NCBI GenBank assembly: GCA_023228875.1
Contig: JALOAG010000004.1
Span: 119,501-183,500 of the forward strand
Direction: 5' to 3'
Source: Bacteroidia bacterium
GTDB lineage: Bacteria; Bacteroidota; Bacteroidia; NS11-12g; UBA955
DNA length: 64,000 bases
Within the stretch, counting starts at the first letter, position 1; the number at the start of each line of letters is the position of its first letter. Shown one piece after another: positions 7,856 through 18,000 of the stretch. A program made the translations under genes and the position numbers. The notes under the pieces were generated by a model, which worked only from the letters and a program-made list of their open reading frames with translations, ran no database searches and was not told the DNA's origin.

Positions 7856-7957
7856 GGATTTTAAAGAAGCTACTACAATGACTAGACTTCCGTTCTAACA
7901 ATATCTGATATGAAGCAAGGGGTGTAAAAAATGTATTTATGTATTGCAAAATATTGC

Positions 7958-8299
7958 CTATATCTCATCTAGCTTGCTGCGCAATTCTTCCAACAAAGAC
8001 TTAATCTTAGTGAGTCGTTGTGTCATATCTATTTGAAACTCTAACCGGCTCTTTTGTGTTTGTAAGACTTCTTTTGCTCCGTCCAGTGTATAACCTTTCA
8101 CTTTGGTTAGTTCATAAATTTGTGCGATAATCTCAATGTGCTCCTTTCGATACACTCTTTCTCCACCTCTGGTTTTGAGTGGTTTGAGTTGCACAAATTC
8201 CGTTTCCCAGAAACGCAGTAAGGATGCATTGACCTTAAACATTTTGGCAACTTCGCCTATCTTAAAATTTTTCCGTTCGCTTAGATGTTCCGAGAGCAT
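7958..8299 (-). CDS. MerR-family transcriptional regulator
   Basis: A 113-residue protein with an N-terminal winged helix-turn-helix of the MerR type (FKIGEVAKMFKVNASLLRFWE, then a wing with GGERVYRKEHIEII, about residues 11-80) and a short C-terminal coiled-coil for dimerisation. It has no cysteine-rich or ligand-binding effector domain, as in the short MerR proteins common in Bacteroidota. The ATG at 8299 is 8 bases after the stop of the M23 peptidase gene, so both are transcribed together. Targets are unknown; a role in envelope or cell-cycle control is suggested only by the neighbour. Confidence 0.82.
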   Translation of the reverse strand: MLSEHLSERKNFKIGEVAKMFKVNASLLRFWETEFVQLKPLKTRGGERVYRKEHIEIIAQIYELTKVKGYTLDGAKEVLQTQKSRLEFQIDMTQRLTKIKSLLEELRSKLDEI

Positions 8300-8307
8300 A
8301 AGATGGA

Positions 8308-9279
8308 TTAGTCAAAAGATTGGTTTGGTAGTGAAGCGATTTCGACTAATCGTCTAAATTCTTCATCTGTCAAGTCATTATGAAAGAAATAGGTGGGGTT
8401 TACAATATTTCCATTGATATGCACTTCGTAGTGCATGTGAGGACCGGTAGATTTTCCGGTACTCCCTACCCTTCCAATAAGTTGACCACGGGTAACGGAT
8501 TGTCCTTTCTTTACCTCAAATTTACTCAAGTGGGCATAGAGTGTTTTGTATCCATAACCGTGATTAATAATGATATGCTTGCCATATCCCCATAAGTCAG
8601 TTTGTAAGTCTTCGATTTTGCCGTCTGCTGTTGCATAGACTTCGGTTCCCCTAGGGGCAGAAAAATCAAGACCTGAGTGGAATTTTCGGGTGCGATAAAA
8701 TGGGTCAATGCGATATCCATAACCAGATGCCACACGCGACAAATCTTTATTAGCTACCGGTTGTATGGATGGAATTGCTGCCAAAATCTTCTTTTTGTTT
8801 TCTGCCAACTTAAAAATCTCCTCATAAGATTGTTCTTGCACTCTCATTCGTGCTTGCAGGTTATCCAGTGATTTGCGCAGCTCTATGAGGAATTCCCCGC
8901 CATTCATCTTTCTTAGGTAGTCATATTTGTCAGCACCTCCAATACCGGCAGTGCGAGTAGCTTTACTCAGTGGTTCTGCCTCAAAAATACTTCGGTATAT
9001 TTCTTCATCTTTCTTGGTTAACTCAACTAATGTGTTATCCATTGAATAAAGTTGTTTTTCAACTTGAGCTAACTGATCTCTTAGTTCAGCATTTTCATTT
9101 TTGAGCAAAATTTCTTTTGGGGAGTCAACGATTCCTGTAAAGAAGAAAAAAATGGCAATGGCAAAGCCCAATGACATCACCAATACAAACAAACTCCTCC
9201 AAAAATAATATTTGAAACCTTTTTTATGCTTCTCATATTTTAGAGTGTTGGGATTGAAGAAATATTTTGCTTTAGGCAT
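8308..9279 (-). CDS. M23 family metallopeptidase (LytM domain)
   Basis: A 323-residue cell-envelope protein. Residues 25-48 form one transmembrane helix near the N-terminus, 55-95 and 130-170 are coiled-coil, and about 185-300 is a LytM/peptidase M23 domain. All expected zinc and catalytic residues are visible: His201 and Asp205 (HSGLDF), His250 (YAHLSK) and His281/His283 (GPHMHYEV), so the enzyme should be active as a peptidoglycan endopeptidase in the periplasm. Architecture matches the Bacteroidota M23 proteins with N-terminal anchor and coiled coil. It is divergent from alaS and followed 8 bases later by the merR gene. Confidence 0.9.
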   Translation of the reverse strand: MPKAKYFFNPNTLKYEKHKKGFKYYFWRSLFVLVMSLGFAIAIFFFFTGIVDSPKEILLKNENAELRDQLAQVEKQLYSMDNTLVELTKKDEEIYRSIFEAEPLSKATRTAGIGGADKYDYLRKMNGGEFLIELRKSLDNLQARMRVQEQSYEEIFKLAENKKKILAAIPSIQPVANKDLSRVASGYGYRIDPFYRTRKFHSGLDFSAPRGTEVYATADGKIEDLQTDLWGYGKHIIINHGYGYKTLYAHLSKFEVKKGQSVTRGQLIGRVGSTGKSTGPHMHYEVHINGNIVNPTYFFHNDLTDEEFRRLVEIASLPNQSFD

Positions 9280-9294
9280 TTCTATCTGTTTTGC

Positions 9295-9332
9295 TTGTCT
9301 ATCTTTGCGCCTCTTTAATTTTGCAAGAGGCG
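9295..9332 (+). promoter_or_regulatory. alaS promoter with inverted repeat around the -7 box
   Basis: TTG at 9295-9297, an 18-base spacer and TAATTTTG at 9316-9323 fit the Bacteroidota promoter. The -7 box sits exactly between two perfect 8-bp inverted arms, CGCCTCTT (9308-9315) and AAGAGGCG (9325-9332). A second -7-like box TATCTTTG lies at 9300-9307. The arms could bind a regulator that occludes the promoter or form a hairpin; the spacing to the divergent M23 gene means both may be affected. Confidence 0.5.
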
Positions 9333-9371
9333 AAAATAATACAAACTATTAATAAATAAAATTTTACTGTA

Positions 9372-11981
9372 ATGAATAGCAGCGAAATCAGAGAAGCTTT
9401 TTTAAAGTTCTTTGAGAGCAAAGAACACAAGCGTTATCCTTCTGCGCCTATAGTAGTGAAGAACGACCCAACGTTGATGTTTACCAATGCAGGAATGAAT
9501 CAATTTAAAGATTGGTTCTTGGGAAACGAACAGCCTCAATACAAGCGGGTTGCAAACTCTCAAAAATGTTTGCGTGTGAGCGGCAAACACAATGACTTAG
9601 AAGAAGTAGGGGTGGATACATACCACCACACGATGTTTGAAATGTTGGGGAATTGGAGTTTTGGAGATTATTTTAAGGCAGAGGCAATAGAATGGGCTTG
9701 GAAGCTGCTGACAGATGTATATGGTATAGACAAAGACAGGCTTTATGTTACAGTGTTTGAAGGTGATGAACAAGAAGGGTTGGGTTTTGACAGTGAAGCC
9801 TATTCAAATTGGGAAAAATGGATATCAAAAGAACGTATTTTAAACGGCAATAAGAAAGATAATTTTTGGGAAATGGGCGATACCGGTCCATGTGGTCCAT
9901 GCAGCGAAATTCATGTTGACCTGCGATCCAGCGAAGAAAGGTCCGCTGTGGATGGAGCAACACTTGTGAACAATGACCACCCACAAGTAATCGAAATTTG
10001 GAATCTGGTTTTTATGGAGTTTAACCGTAAGGCTGACGGCACCTTGGTTGCCTTGCCCGCTAAACACGTGGATACAGGAATGGGTTTTGAGAGATTGGTT
10101 CGCGTTATTGAAGCAAAAAACTCAAATTATGATACAGATGTGTTTGTGCCGACTATCAGAGTGATTGAACAAAAATCGGGCATTAAATATGGCTTTAGCC
10201 AGAGCAAACAGGACATTGCCATGCGTGTGCTGTCTGACCATATAAGAGCAATTTCTTTTGCCATTGCCGATGGACAGTTGCCGAGCAACAACGGGGCAGG
10301 CTATGTGATTAGAAGAATTTTACGCAGAGCAGTGCGTTATCAATACCAGTTCTTGGGTATCAAAACTCCTTTCTTGTTTGAATTGTCTGGTTTGATTGCC
10401 GATAATTTTAAAAATGTTTTTCCTGAACTACAACAACAAAAAGACTTTGTTTCAAAGGTAATCCGAGAAGAGGAGCAAGGGTTTCTTAAAACCATTGCGC
10501 ATGGTATGCAAATACTTGAAAGCAAATTTGCCGAGGGCGGAACATTAATCAAAGGGGAAGACGCATTTGAATTGTCGGATACTTACGGTTTCCCTCTTGA
10601 TTTAACGCAATTAATTGCCAGAGAAAGAGGTTTTGAAGTGGATGTAAAAGAATTTGAAGTTGAACTTCAACAACAAAAAGAACGCTCACGCAAAGCAACT
10701 GGGTTGACCTCCGATGATTGGCAGATATTGGGAGACGATAAACCCACCGTTTTTGTTGGATATGACTGCACAGAAAGCGAAATTACAATTATTAAATATC
10801 GCAAGATAAAATCAAAAGGTAAGGAGAGTTTTCAGATGGTGTTTAATCAAACTCCCTTCTATCCCGAAGGTGGAGGGCAGGTGGGTGATACAGGAGTTAT
10901 TCAAAATGCGAATGAGAAGATTGAAATTGTTGATACCAAGAAAGAGAACAATCTCATTATTCATTTTGCAAACAAATTGCCCGAGAACCTGCAAACACCA
11001 TTCACTGCTTCAGTGAATATAGAAAAACGCCATTTGACAGAGAACAATCACTCCGCAACTCATTTGCTGCATGCGGCTTTGCGAAGTGTCTTGGGAGTTC
11101 ATGTTCAACAGAAAGGAAGTTTTGTGAACAGCGAATACCTACGTTTTGATTTTTCGCATTTTGCTGCAATGACAGATGAAGAAATACGAAAAGTTGAACG
11201 ATTGGTAAATGACAAAATCCGCAAAAATATTCCACTGGATGAGCAAAGAGCAGTTCCAATAGAAGAAGCCAAAAAAATGGGAGCCACGATGTTGTTTGGA
11301 GAAAAATATGGCGAAACTGTTCGTGTAATTACTTTTGACAAAGGTTATTCGCGTGAGTTGTGCGGTGGTACGCACGTTAAAGCAACAGGTCAAATCGGCT
11401 ATTTTAAAATCATTGCCGAAACTGCTGTGGCAGCCGGAGTGCGTAGGATTGAGGCGATAACATCAAAGGCAGTTGATGCCTTGATTGAGGAATGGCAAAA
11501 CACTGTTTCTATTTTGAGAGACCTATTGAAATCAAAGGATATTGTGTCTTCTGTGGAGCAGAACATCAGCGAGAGGGTAGAGCTGATAAAGAAGATTGAA
11601 CTTTTTGAGAATGAAAAAACCCAAGAGCTAAAGCAACGATTACTCAATCGGATGCAATCGCACAATGGAGTTAATGTGATGATTGAACGTGTTATTGTTT
11701 CTAATTCAGAACAACTCAAGAACTTGTCTTTTCAGTTGCGTAATGAAGTTGAAAACTTGTTTTGTGTATTAGGTGCAGAGATTGATGGAAAACCATTGTT
11801 GAGTATTATGCTGAGCGATAGCCTTGTGAGCGAGAGACAACTTCATGCAGGCAATATTGTCAAAGAATTAGCAAAAGAAATCAAGGGTGGTGGTGGAGGA
11901 CAATCTTTCTATGCAACTGCCGGTGGAAGTGCTGTCGGTGGTTTGGATAGCGCATTGAAAAAAGCAAATGATTTTCTGTGA
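9372..11981 (+). CDS. alaS: Alanyl-tRNA synthetase
   Basis: Charges tRNA-Ala with alanine; 869 residues, the normal length. The class II catalytic core opens with REAFLKFFESKEHKRYPSAPIV and includes the MFTNAGMNQFKDWFLG motif and GPCGPCSEIH. The editing domain has the zinc-binding HSATHLLH motif (about residues 559-566) and CGGTHV (about 662-667), and the C-terminal C-Ala domain ends in the glycine-rich GGGGGQSFYATAGG. Everything needed for activation, editing and tRNA binding appears present. It is transcribed alone from its own promoter, 63 bases before the kinase gene, and could also feed that cluster. Confidence 0.97.
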   Translation: MNSSEIREAFLKFFESKEHKRYPSAPIVVKNDPTLMFTNAGMNQFKDWFLGNEQPQYKRVANSQKCLRVSGKHNDLEEVGVDTYHHTMFEMLGNWSFGDYFKAEAIEWAWKLLTDVYGIDKDRLYVTVFEGDEQEGLGFDSEAYSNWEKWISKERILNGNKKDNFWEMGDTGPCGPCSEIHVDLRSSEERSAVDGATLVNNDHPQVIEIWNLVFMEFNRKADGTLVALPAKHVDTGMGFERLVRVIEAKNSNYDTDVFVPTIRVIEQKSGIKYGFSQSKQDIAMRVLSDHIRAISFAIADGQLPSNNGAGYVIRRILRRAVRYQYQFLGIKTPFLFELSGLIADNFKNVFPELQQQKDFVSKVIREEEQGFLKTIAHGMQILESKFAEGGTLIKGEDAFELSDTYGFPLDLTQLIARERGFEVDVKEFEVELQQQKERSRKATGLTSDDWQILGDDKPTVFVGYDCTESEITIIKYRKIKSKGKESFQMVFNQTPFYPEGGGQVGDTGVIQNANEKIEIVDTKKENNLIIHFANKLPENLQTPFTASVNIEKRHLTENNHSATHLLHAALRSVLGVHVQQKGSFVNSEYLRFDFSHFAAMTDEEIRKVERLVNDKIRKNIPLDEQRAVPIEEAKKMGATMLFGEKYGETVRVITFDKGYSRELCGGTHVKATGQIGYFKIIAETAVAAGVRRIEAITSKAVDALIEEWQNTVSILRDLLKSKDIVSSVEQNISERVELIKKIELFENEKTQELKQRLLNRMQSHNGVNVMIERVIVSNSEQLKNLSFQLRNEVENLFCVLGAEIDGKPLLSIMLSDSLVSERQLHAGNIVKELAKEIKGGGGGQSFYATAGGSAVGGLDSALKKANDFL

Positions 11982-12044
11982 AGTACCTTGTGCTACTCAT
12001 TTGAATGCTCATATAGATTAAATGATACAGAATACAGAAAATAG

Positions 12045-13103
12045 ATGAAGAATTATTATCCGTGGTTAGGGGTGTGTCTTAGCTTTATCTTCATTCTTGG
12101 AATGTTGGGTACGATAATGGACCGCGCGCTCTTTGACAGCTATGGCATGCTCCTTCTCTATTTGCTCATTTCCTATCTACTCATGATTGTGATTTGGTTC
12201 GCAAATTTTTGGGTGATTCTGCGAGTTGGCGAAACACTGGTTGCCAAGTATTTTACTGCTCTGTTGATAGCCATTTCTGTGTCTTTGCTCATCAATACTT
12301 TTAGCCCGATTCCTGACTATTTCTATGGCGATAAATATGAAAAAACACCATGGATGTCAATGCTTCACAAGGCGCTCAAAGGTGTTTTCCCAGCTTCATT
12401 TTATTTTGGAATTCAATATTTCCTGCTCCAATACAGACAGACTAGAAAGATGGAGATTGAATTATATAAGCATGAACAAGAGAATGCACAGTGGAAACTC
12501 AATAACTTGCATCAGTATTTAAGCCCCGATTTTCTGTTCGAATCTATCAATGCCATACAAAAAAATACCGATGATAGTTGGACTGTCAAAACGCTGGAGA
12601 AACTCAAAATTGTTTATAGGCATCTTATGAACTACAACAAAGACAATGTATTTGTTTCGCTTGCAGAAGAAATTTTGTTTATCAATAACTACCTTGAATT
12701 GTTTAAAGAAAAATATGCACAAGCCTTAGAACTTCATATTAACTTAGGCGACTCTGCAAATAAATCTGAGTATATCCCTTATTTCTCGCTCCAATTACTT
12801 GTTGAAAATATATTAAAACATAATGCCATTACATTTCAGAACCCATTGACAATTAAGTTAGAACGAGTGGACGATTGTATTGTTGTTTCAAATAATTTAC
12901 AAACGAAAATATATAGCAACTTTTCTTCCGATAAAAGAAAATCCTATGGTCTGAAGAGTCTGCAAGATATATATGATTTGCTACCTGAAAAGCAATTAGA
13001 AATCAAGAAGACTAAAACAGAGTTTGTTGTTTCTATGTCGATTTTATCTCGTCAAGAAGTAGATTTATTTTCTCTTAAACTACACGATTATGAATCAAAT
13101 TGA
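12045..13103 (+). CDS. LytS-like sensor kinase lacking the phospho-acceptor His
   Basis: A 352-residue membrane protein with four predicted N-terminal transmembrane helices (about 8-130), a short coiled coil, a His_kinase-type dimerisation motif and an ATPase domain. The usual LNPHFLFNSLN motif reads LSPDFLFESIN, with Asp162 at the phospho-acceptor His and Glu at the following Asn position. The N box is intact (LLVENILKHN, Glu254-Asn255) and a G-box remnant survives (YGLKSLQDIY, about 301-310). So it should bind ATP but cannot be phosphorylated on the normal site. It overlaps the response regulator gene by 14 bases. The change is in a clean reading frame with conserved surroundings, which argues against simple decay. 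Confidence 0.85.
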   Translation: MKNYYPWLGVCLSFIFILGMLGTIMDRALFDSYGMLLLYLLISYLLMIVIWFANFWVILRVGETLVAKYFTALLIAISVSLLINTFSPIPDYFYGDKYEKTPWMSMLHKALKGVFPASFYFGIQYFLLQYRQTRKMEIELYKHEQENAQWKLNNLHQYLSPDFLFESINAIQKNTDDSWTVKTLEKLKIVYRHLMNYNKDNVFVSLAEEILFINNYLELFKEKYAQALELHINLGDSANKSEYIPYFSLQLLVENILKHNAITFQNPLTIKLERVDDCIVVSNNLQTKIYSNFSSDKRKSYGLKSLQDIYDLLPEKQLEIKKTKTEFVVSMSILSRQEVDLFSLKLHDYESN

Positions 13104-13866
13104 TATTGTTATTATTGAAGATGACTATAGGATAGCAAAAGAACTAAAGACCATGATTGAGGGGATACAAGACAATGTTCGCGTGATTCAAACGCTCTAT
13201 TCTGTTCAAGAGTCCATTGCGTTTTTTCAAACTACTCAATCTAAAATTGATCTCATCCTGTCCGATATTATGCTTGGAGATGGGTTGAGTTTTGATATTT
13301 TTAGAAATTGTAATGTAACAGCACCTGTTATCTTTTGTACTACTTATGATGAATTTGCACTTGAGGCTTTTAAAAACAATGGTGTGGATTATATATTAAA
13401 ACCGATAGAGCCGGAAAATTTGAAAGCAAGTTTGCAAAAACTCCAACGCTTGAGTGTGTTGAACAGTGAAAAAATAAATGAAAGTTTAGACAAGATTGAG
13501 TCTGCAATTGTGAGTGCTGAAAAACAATATGTCAAATCCATCTTATGCTATTTTAGAGATCAAGTTGTGCCGGTAGCAGTGGATGAGGTGTGTTTTGCCC
13601 ATATAGAAAAAGGAAATACATATCTCTCTTCACAACAAAGACAATATAGAGTGCAAGGTGCTATTGAGAGTTTATTTGAAAAGTTGAATCCTGAAGTGTT
13701 TTATCGCGTAAATAGGCAATATATTGTAAACAGGAATTTTATTAAGTCAGTATCAAAAATGTTTGGACGAAAATTGCTTGTTCAGTTGCATTGTCAATTT
13801 GATTACCAAATTATTGTCAGTAAAGCCAATGCACCCCTTTTCATTCATTGGTTAAAGAGTAGTTAA
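13090..13866 (+). CDS. LytTR-family response regulator
   Basis: A 258-residue regulator. The N-terminal receiver domain (about 1-120) has the acidic pocket Glu10-Asp11-Asp12, phospho-acceptor Asp59 (LILSDIMLGDG), Thr84/Thr85 and Lys104 (YILKP), all in place. The C-terminal LytTR DNA-binding domain (about 145-258) shows the family features (FAHIEKGNTYL, FYRVNRQYIVNRNFI). LytTR regulators typically bind paired direct repeats upstream of their targets. Its start overlaps the first kinase gene by 14 bases and its stop is 3 bases before the second, so the three genes form one translationally coupled unit. Confidence 0.92.
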   Translation: MNQIDIVIIEDDYRIAKELKTMIEGIQDNVRVIQTLYSVQESIAFFQTTQSKIDLILSDIMLGDGLSFDIFRNCNVTAPVIFCTTYDEFALEAFKNNGVDYILKPIEPENLKASLQKLQRLSVLNSEKINESLDKIESAIVSAEKQYVKSILCYFRDQVVPVAVDEVCFAHIEKGNTYLSSQQRQYRVQGAIESLFEKLNPEVFYRVNRQYIVNRNFIKSVSKMFGRKLLVQLHCQFDYQIIVSKANAPLFIHWLKSS

Positions 13867-13869
13867 TAC

Positions 13870-14886
13870 ATGATAAAACAGTTTGCCAATAAACATCTGC
13901 TCAAACTCGGGGTACTCTTGACTCTGATGTTTTCTTTTGCTGTATTTGACATTAGGGTGTCGCAAGGGCAGGATAGTGATATGGTGAATTTAATCGGCTC
14001 ACATATTATTATCACCCTTTCTTATTTTGGTTTTTGGGTAGTCAATTCTATCATCATCCACAGCGAGAAAATAAAACTAAATGTTTGGTTCAAAGCACTG
14101 ATAGCATTATTTATAAACTCTGTGATAGCAATCGTGTTTTATTATTTAAGCCCTTTTGAAGAGTATGCGATGAATCCTTTGTCAAACTTTCCTCTTTATA
14201 TTGCTTGGTGGCGACTCATGGTGAAAGCGTTCATTTTTGGTGGTATTTTTTATTTGATTCAAACATTAATACGTTATAATGATCGCGCACAGTGGCTGGA
14301 ACTCGAGATTGCAAAGAAAAAGAAAGAAAAACTCCAAATAGAAATTGAACGCTATTGGCAGATGCTAAATCCACATTTTTTATTTAATGCTCTTAGCATG
14401 ATTCGCGCAGATGCTAGAGATGAGAGTGTAAAGGCAGATATTGCAAACCTTGCCAAAGTATATCTCCATTTGCTTGATAATAGAAGCGAAACTAAATTAA
14501 TTGCAATAGAGAAGGTGCTTGTTTTTTTGCAGAATTATCTTGCTCTTTTTTCAAAATCCCACCCAAAGTTCTCCTATAAGATTGATGCGATTCATACTCC
14601 TCATACTGCTTCTATTCCCATTTTCACACTCTTTATGTGTATTGGCTGTATTTTAAAGCAATATATGCAGTCAGTTGAAGAACCGTTTTTTATCCATATT
14701 TATTTGCAAAATGTTGATACAATTGTAATTGATACTATCCATCCAAAAACTCAATTAGTACTTGAAAACAAGCCTCAAATAATCAAAGTGCAGAATGAAT
14801 ATTTGCAATATACCGCTCAACCCGTCTCTGTGGTTTATAACGAAGGACATACGGTGGTAAAATTACCTCTGCTCAGTGCCTCATAG
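13870..14886 (+). CDS. LytS-like sensor kinase with degenerate ATP-binding domain
   Basis: A 338-residue membrane protein with about four transmembrane helices (10-135), a charged coiled coil (KKKKEKLQIEIE) and a perfect His_kinase motif LNPHFLFNALSMI with His169. The region that should be the ATP-binding domain has lost its signatures: where the first kinase has VENILKH this one has IGCILKQ (Gly259-Cys260 replacing Glu-Asn), and no G-box can be found before the C-terminus. It should therefore accept, but not donate, phosphate. It is the mirror image of the first kinase and is probably phosphorylated in trans by it. A plain non-catalytic scaffold is the alternative. Confidence 0.82.
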   Translation: MIKQFANKHLLKLGVLLTLMFSFAVFDIRVSQGQDSDMVNLIGSHIIITLSYFGFWVVNSIIIHSEKIKLNVWFKALIALFINSVIAIVFYYLSPFEEYAMNPLSNFPLYIAWWRLMVKAFIFGGIFYLIQTLIRYNDRAQWLELEIAKKKKEKLQIEIERYWQMLNPHFLFNALSMIRADARDESVKADIANLAKVYLHLLDNRSETKLIAIEKVLVFLQNYLALFSKSHPKFSYKIDAIHTPHTASIPIFTLFMCIGCILKQYMQSVEEPFFIHIYLQNVDTIVIDTIHPKTQLVLENKPQIIKVQNEYLQYTAQPVSVVYNEGHTVVKLPLLSAS

Positions 14887-14995
14887 GTATCGTCAATGCA
14901 CTTCTCGCTTGCCAACAATCGGAAACTTGTGTCCGCTTCAGTTTTGTTTTTGTCCGCTTCGGCTATAAAACATTAATATATAATTAATTGCGTTT

Positions 14996-15003
14996 TATTT
15001 TTG
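14996..15003 (+). promoter_or_regulatory. -7 promoter element of the RCC1/Ig-like adhesin gene
   Basis: TATTTTTG at 14996-15003 matches TAnnTTTG, 44 bases upstream of the ATG. No convincing -33 TTG is seen at the usual 17-23 base distance, so confidence is moderate. Confidence 0.45.
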
Positions 15004-15047
15004 CCGCGCTTTAAACATAATTAATGTAGCATTAACACAATAGAAAA

Positions 15048-18000
15048 ATGAAAAAAATAAACATTTTAACTCTCTTTGGCATTATCATTTTATCAGTGCT
15101 TGGAACCGGTAAACTGAATGCGCAAATCTGTGCAACTCCTCCCGTTGGTTGCGCATCAACCGATTTATCTAATTATGGTATTAACTCCAATACCGATGCA
15201 GCTACCATTGAATATGACAATGCCGTGGCGGGTTTTCATACTACCATGATTAGAAATGGCGATGGCTCGGTATCCATTTGGGGACAAAATGCACAAAATA
15301 ATGGAAGTTCTCATGCGCTCACAGCCAGACAAATCAACAAAACCAATTATCCGGCTTTAACCGGAACGGTATTAAAATTTGGAATAGGTTCTTATGCCTC
15401 CGGGACTGATGCTACCCAAATGATTTTGTTGACCACTGACGGTCTTTTTGCTTGGGGTGAACAAGGGGTGGTATTAAACTCTTCAATTACTACAAGCAGA
15501 ACTTTTGCCAAGTTAGATTCTGCAAAATTTTCTGCCAATGGTGCAAACAAGTTTGCACTGCCGATTGGTGTTACACCTGGTGATGTTAAAATGTTATTTG
15601 TAACATCCGGCACGATCGCCATTACTACCTGTTCCGGTAGTGTTTGGGTTCTGTCTCAAAGAGGGCAGTTGCGTGGTAATAATAATACCGGAAATGGTAC
15701 AACATGGTATAAAGTTAAAAAAGATGCGAGTAATGATTTGACAAATATTGTAGCGTGTCGCGGTTCTTACAATGTATTATATGCCTTGGATGACACAAGC
15801 GGAATATGGACTTGGGGTATTAATTCTTATCTAGGAAACGGAACAGGTCGTAGTAATAGATCGTATGCAACAGCAATGTCTCGCCCAATGGCTGGTTATC
15901 CAATAAAAATGATAGGTTCAACTACAGATAACAAAAACAATAGAACCTCATATTATGTATTGGGTAAAGACAGTACATTATTTGCGCTTGGGTATAATAA
16001 TAGCCGTCAATTAGGAGATTGGAGTGAAACAGAAAGAACCTCATGGGTGCGCTGCCAATATTCAAATACTGCAGCCGATTCAATGACAAATATTGTTTGG
16101 ATTAGTCCCAATGAGCACGATAGAGGCGATGCAAATAGTAACAGTACTGCAGCAATCAACGTGCTCAATTCAAATAAAGAGGTTTGGGCGTTTGGTAGCA
16201 GTGATAGTTGGATGATAGGCCTCGGAAACGGAGCAAGTAATAACCCGGGGAGACCTGCCGGCATCAACGGAAGCACTGACAGTATGCTTACTGTCGAAAC
16301 AGGAGGGCATATTAGCCTGGTGATTAAGCAATGTGAAGTGAATTTTGGATATGTGGGTCATAAGACCCATGGCAGTATGGCAGATAGCGTAGATGCCAGC
16401 TCTTATTTGTCAACTTATACTTTTTCCACAACTGCCGTTAACATTTGTGGGGCACCGGGAGAACCTCAGATTGAGGTATATCCAATTGTGGGGGCATTGG
16501 TAGCCACAGCTGCGAGTTTTTGTTATGGTTCAGATTACATTATGAGACTGAGCGATACCTCAGGAGTAACAGTTTCTTTTTCTGTAAAAAGTGGCCCCAC
16601 AAAGGGTTTTGTGTCAATCAGTGGAGATACGTTAAGGTTTACTGAACCTGCAAGTGTAGAAATTACTGCATCTATTTACAATGTTTGTCACCCTGTAACC
16701 CCAATTGATACTACATTTACAGTTACAATGGAACAATGTAAATTTACATCTCCCGATGTCAATATGGGCAATGTGTATGCTTCTATCACCGGCAATGTAT
16801 CAACCAATGATGTGGTAGCACATGGCAAAATTCATTATGAAAATTATTATTCCAACACATTAAAACCTGTTGGCAGCAACCCTTCACTCACTGTTTATGC
16901 AGATGGTTCCTATACATTTATAACAGATTTGCCCGGAACATACATGTATGATGTGTCTGTTTGTGATTCCGGTCAATTTGCAAGCTGTTTAACAGAAACG
17001 CTGACAATCTATGTCAAAGACCCCTCAACCTTAAACAATCCGCCTATGCCATCAACTGATATTGCTGTTACCGCATTTAATACAGCCGTAACACTTAAAA
17101 CAGTGAGTAACGATAAGGCTGGCAGTCCCAACAAATCCATAGACCCAACTTCTGTTACGATAGTTTCCGGAACTGCACCTAATCCAACAACAGAAGGTAC
17201 TTTGTCAGTAAATCCATCAACAGGAGATATTACATTTTTCCCGGCAACCGGATTTGTTGGAGATGTATATTATCAATACGAAGTGTGTGATAATGGTTCA
17301 CCGGCACAATTTGCTAAAGCAATACAGAAGATCTCTGTTTTTGGCAGCGGTAGAGATAATACAACCTTAGGAGTAGATGATTTTAATAAAGGTCAGATGA
17401 ATGAAAATCAAACAGGCAACTTGTTGAACAATGACATAGACCCCGAATCAGACAATCAAAGTGTAACAGCAGCAGTTACTACAAAGCCCGGTGTGGGCAA
17501 ATTGACTGTCTCTTCAAATGGTAATTATACTTTTGAACCTGCTTTTGGTTTCTATGGCTCAACAAACTTTGTATATGAAGTTTGTGATGATAATGCCACC
17601 CCTGTGTGTGCCAATGCTACACTGTATTTGTTGGTAGAGAAAGAAGAAACTGAGCAAGATTTTCACGCAACAACAGTGAATGTAGAAGTGTCGGGTGATG
17701 TAAGTACAAATGATAATTTACCTTTGGGATATAGTTATACCAATATCAGCTCTGTGCTGGGAAATCCTTCAGCAGATAAGCCGGTACTCAGCTCTGATGG
17801 TAGCTACACATTTAAACCGAGTAAAGCCGGAATTTATCAGTTTGAAGTAGAGGCATGTACACCTTCTCCAAGTATTATTTGTGTTACAGAATTATTAACA
17901 ATCACCGTAGTAGATGTAACCAAGATTAATAATCTGCCTGCTACTACACCTGATTTCGCGTTGATGTATGGACATCCAACAACACCAGCAACCATTACCA

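Noticed and set aside
12045..13103. Kinase 1 called a pseudogene because its His is missing
   Set aside because: The frame is intact, membrane and ATP-binding parts are preserved, and the partner gene has the complementary loss, so it looks selected rather than decayed.
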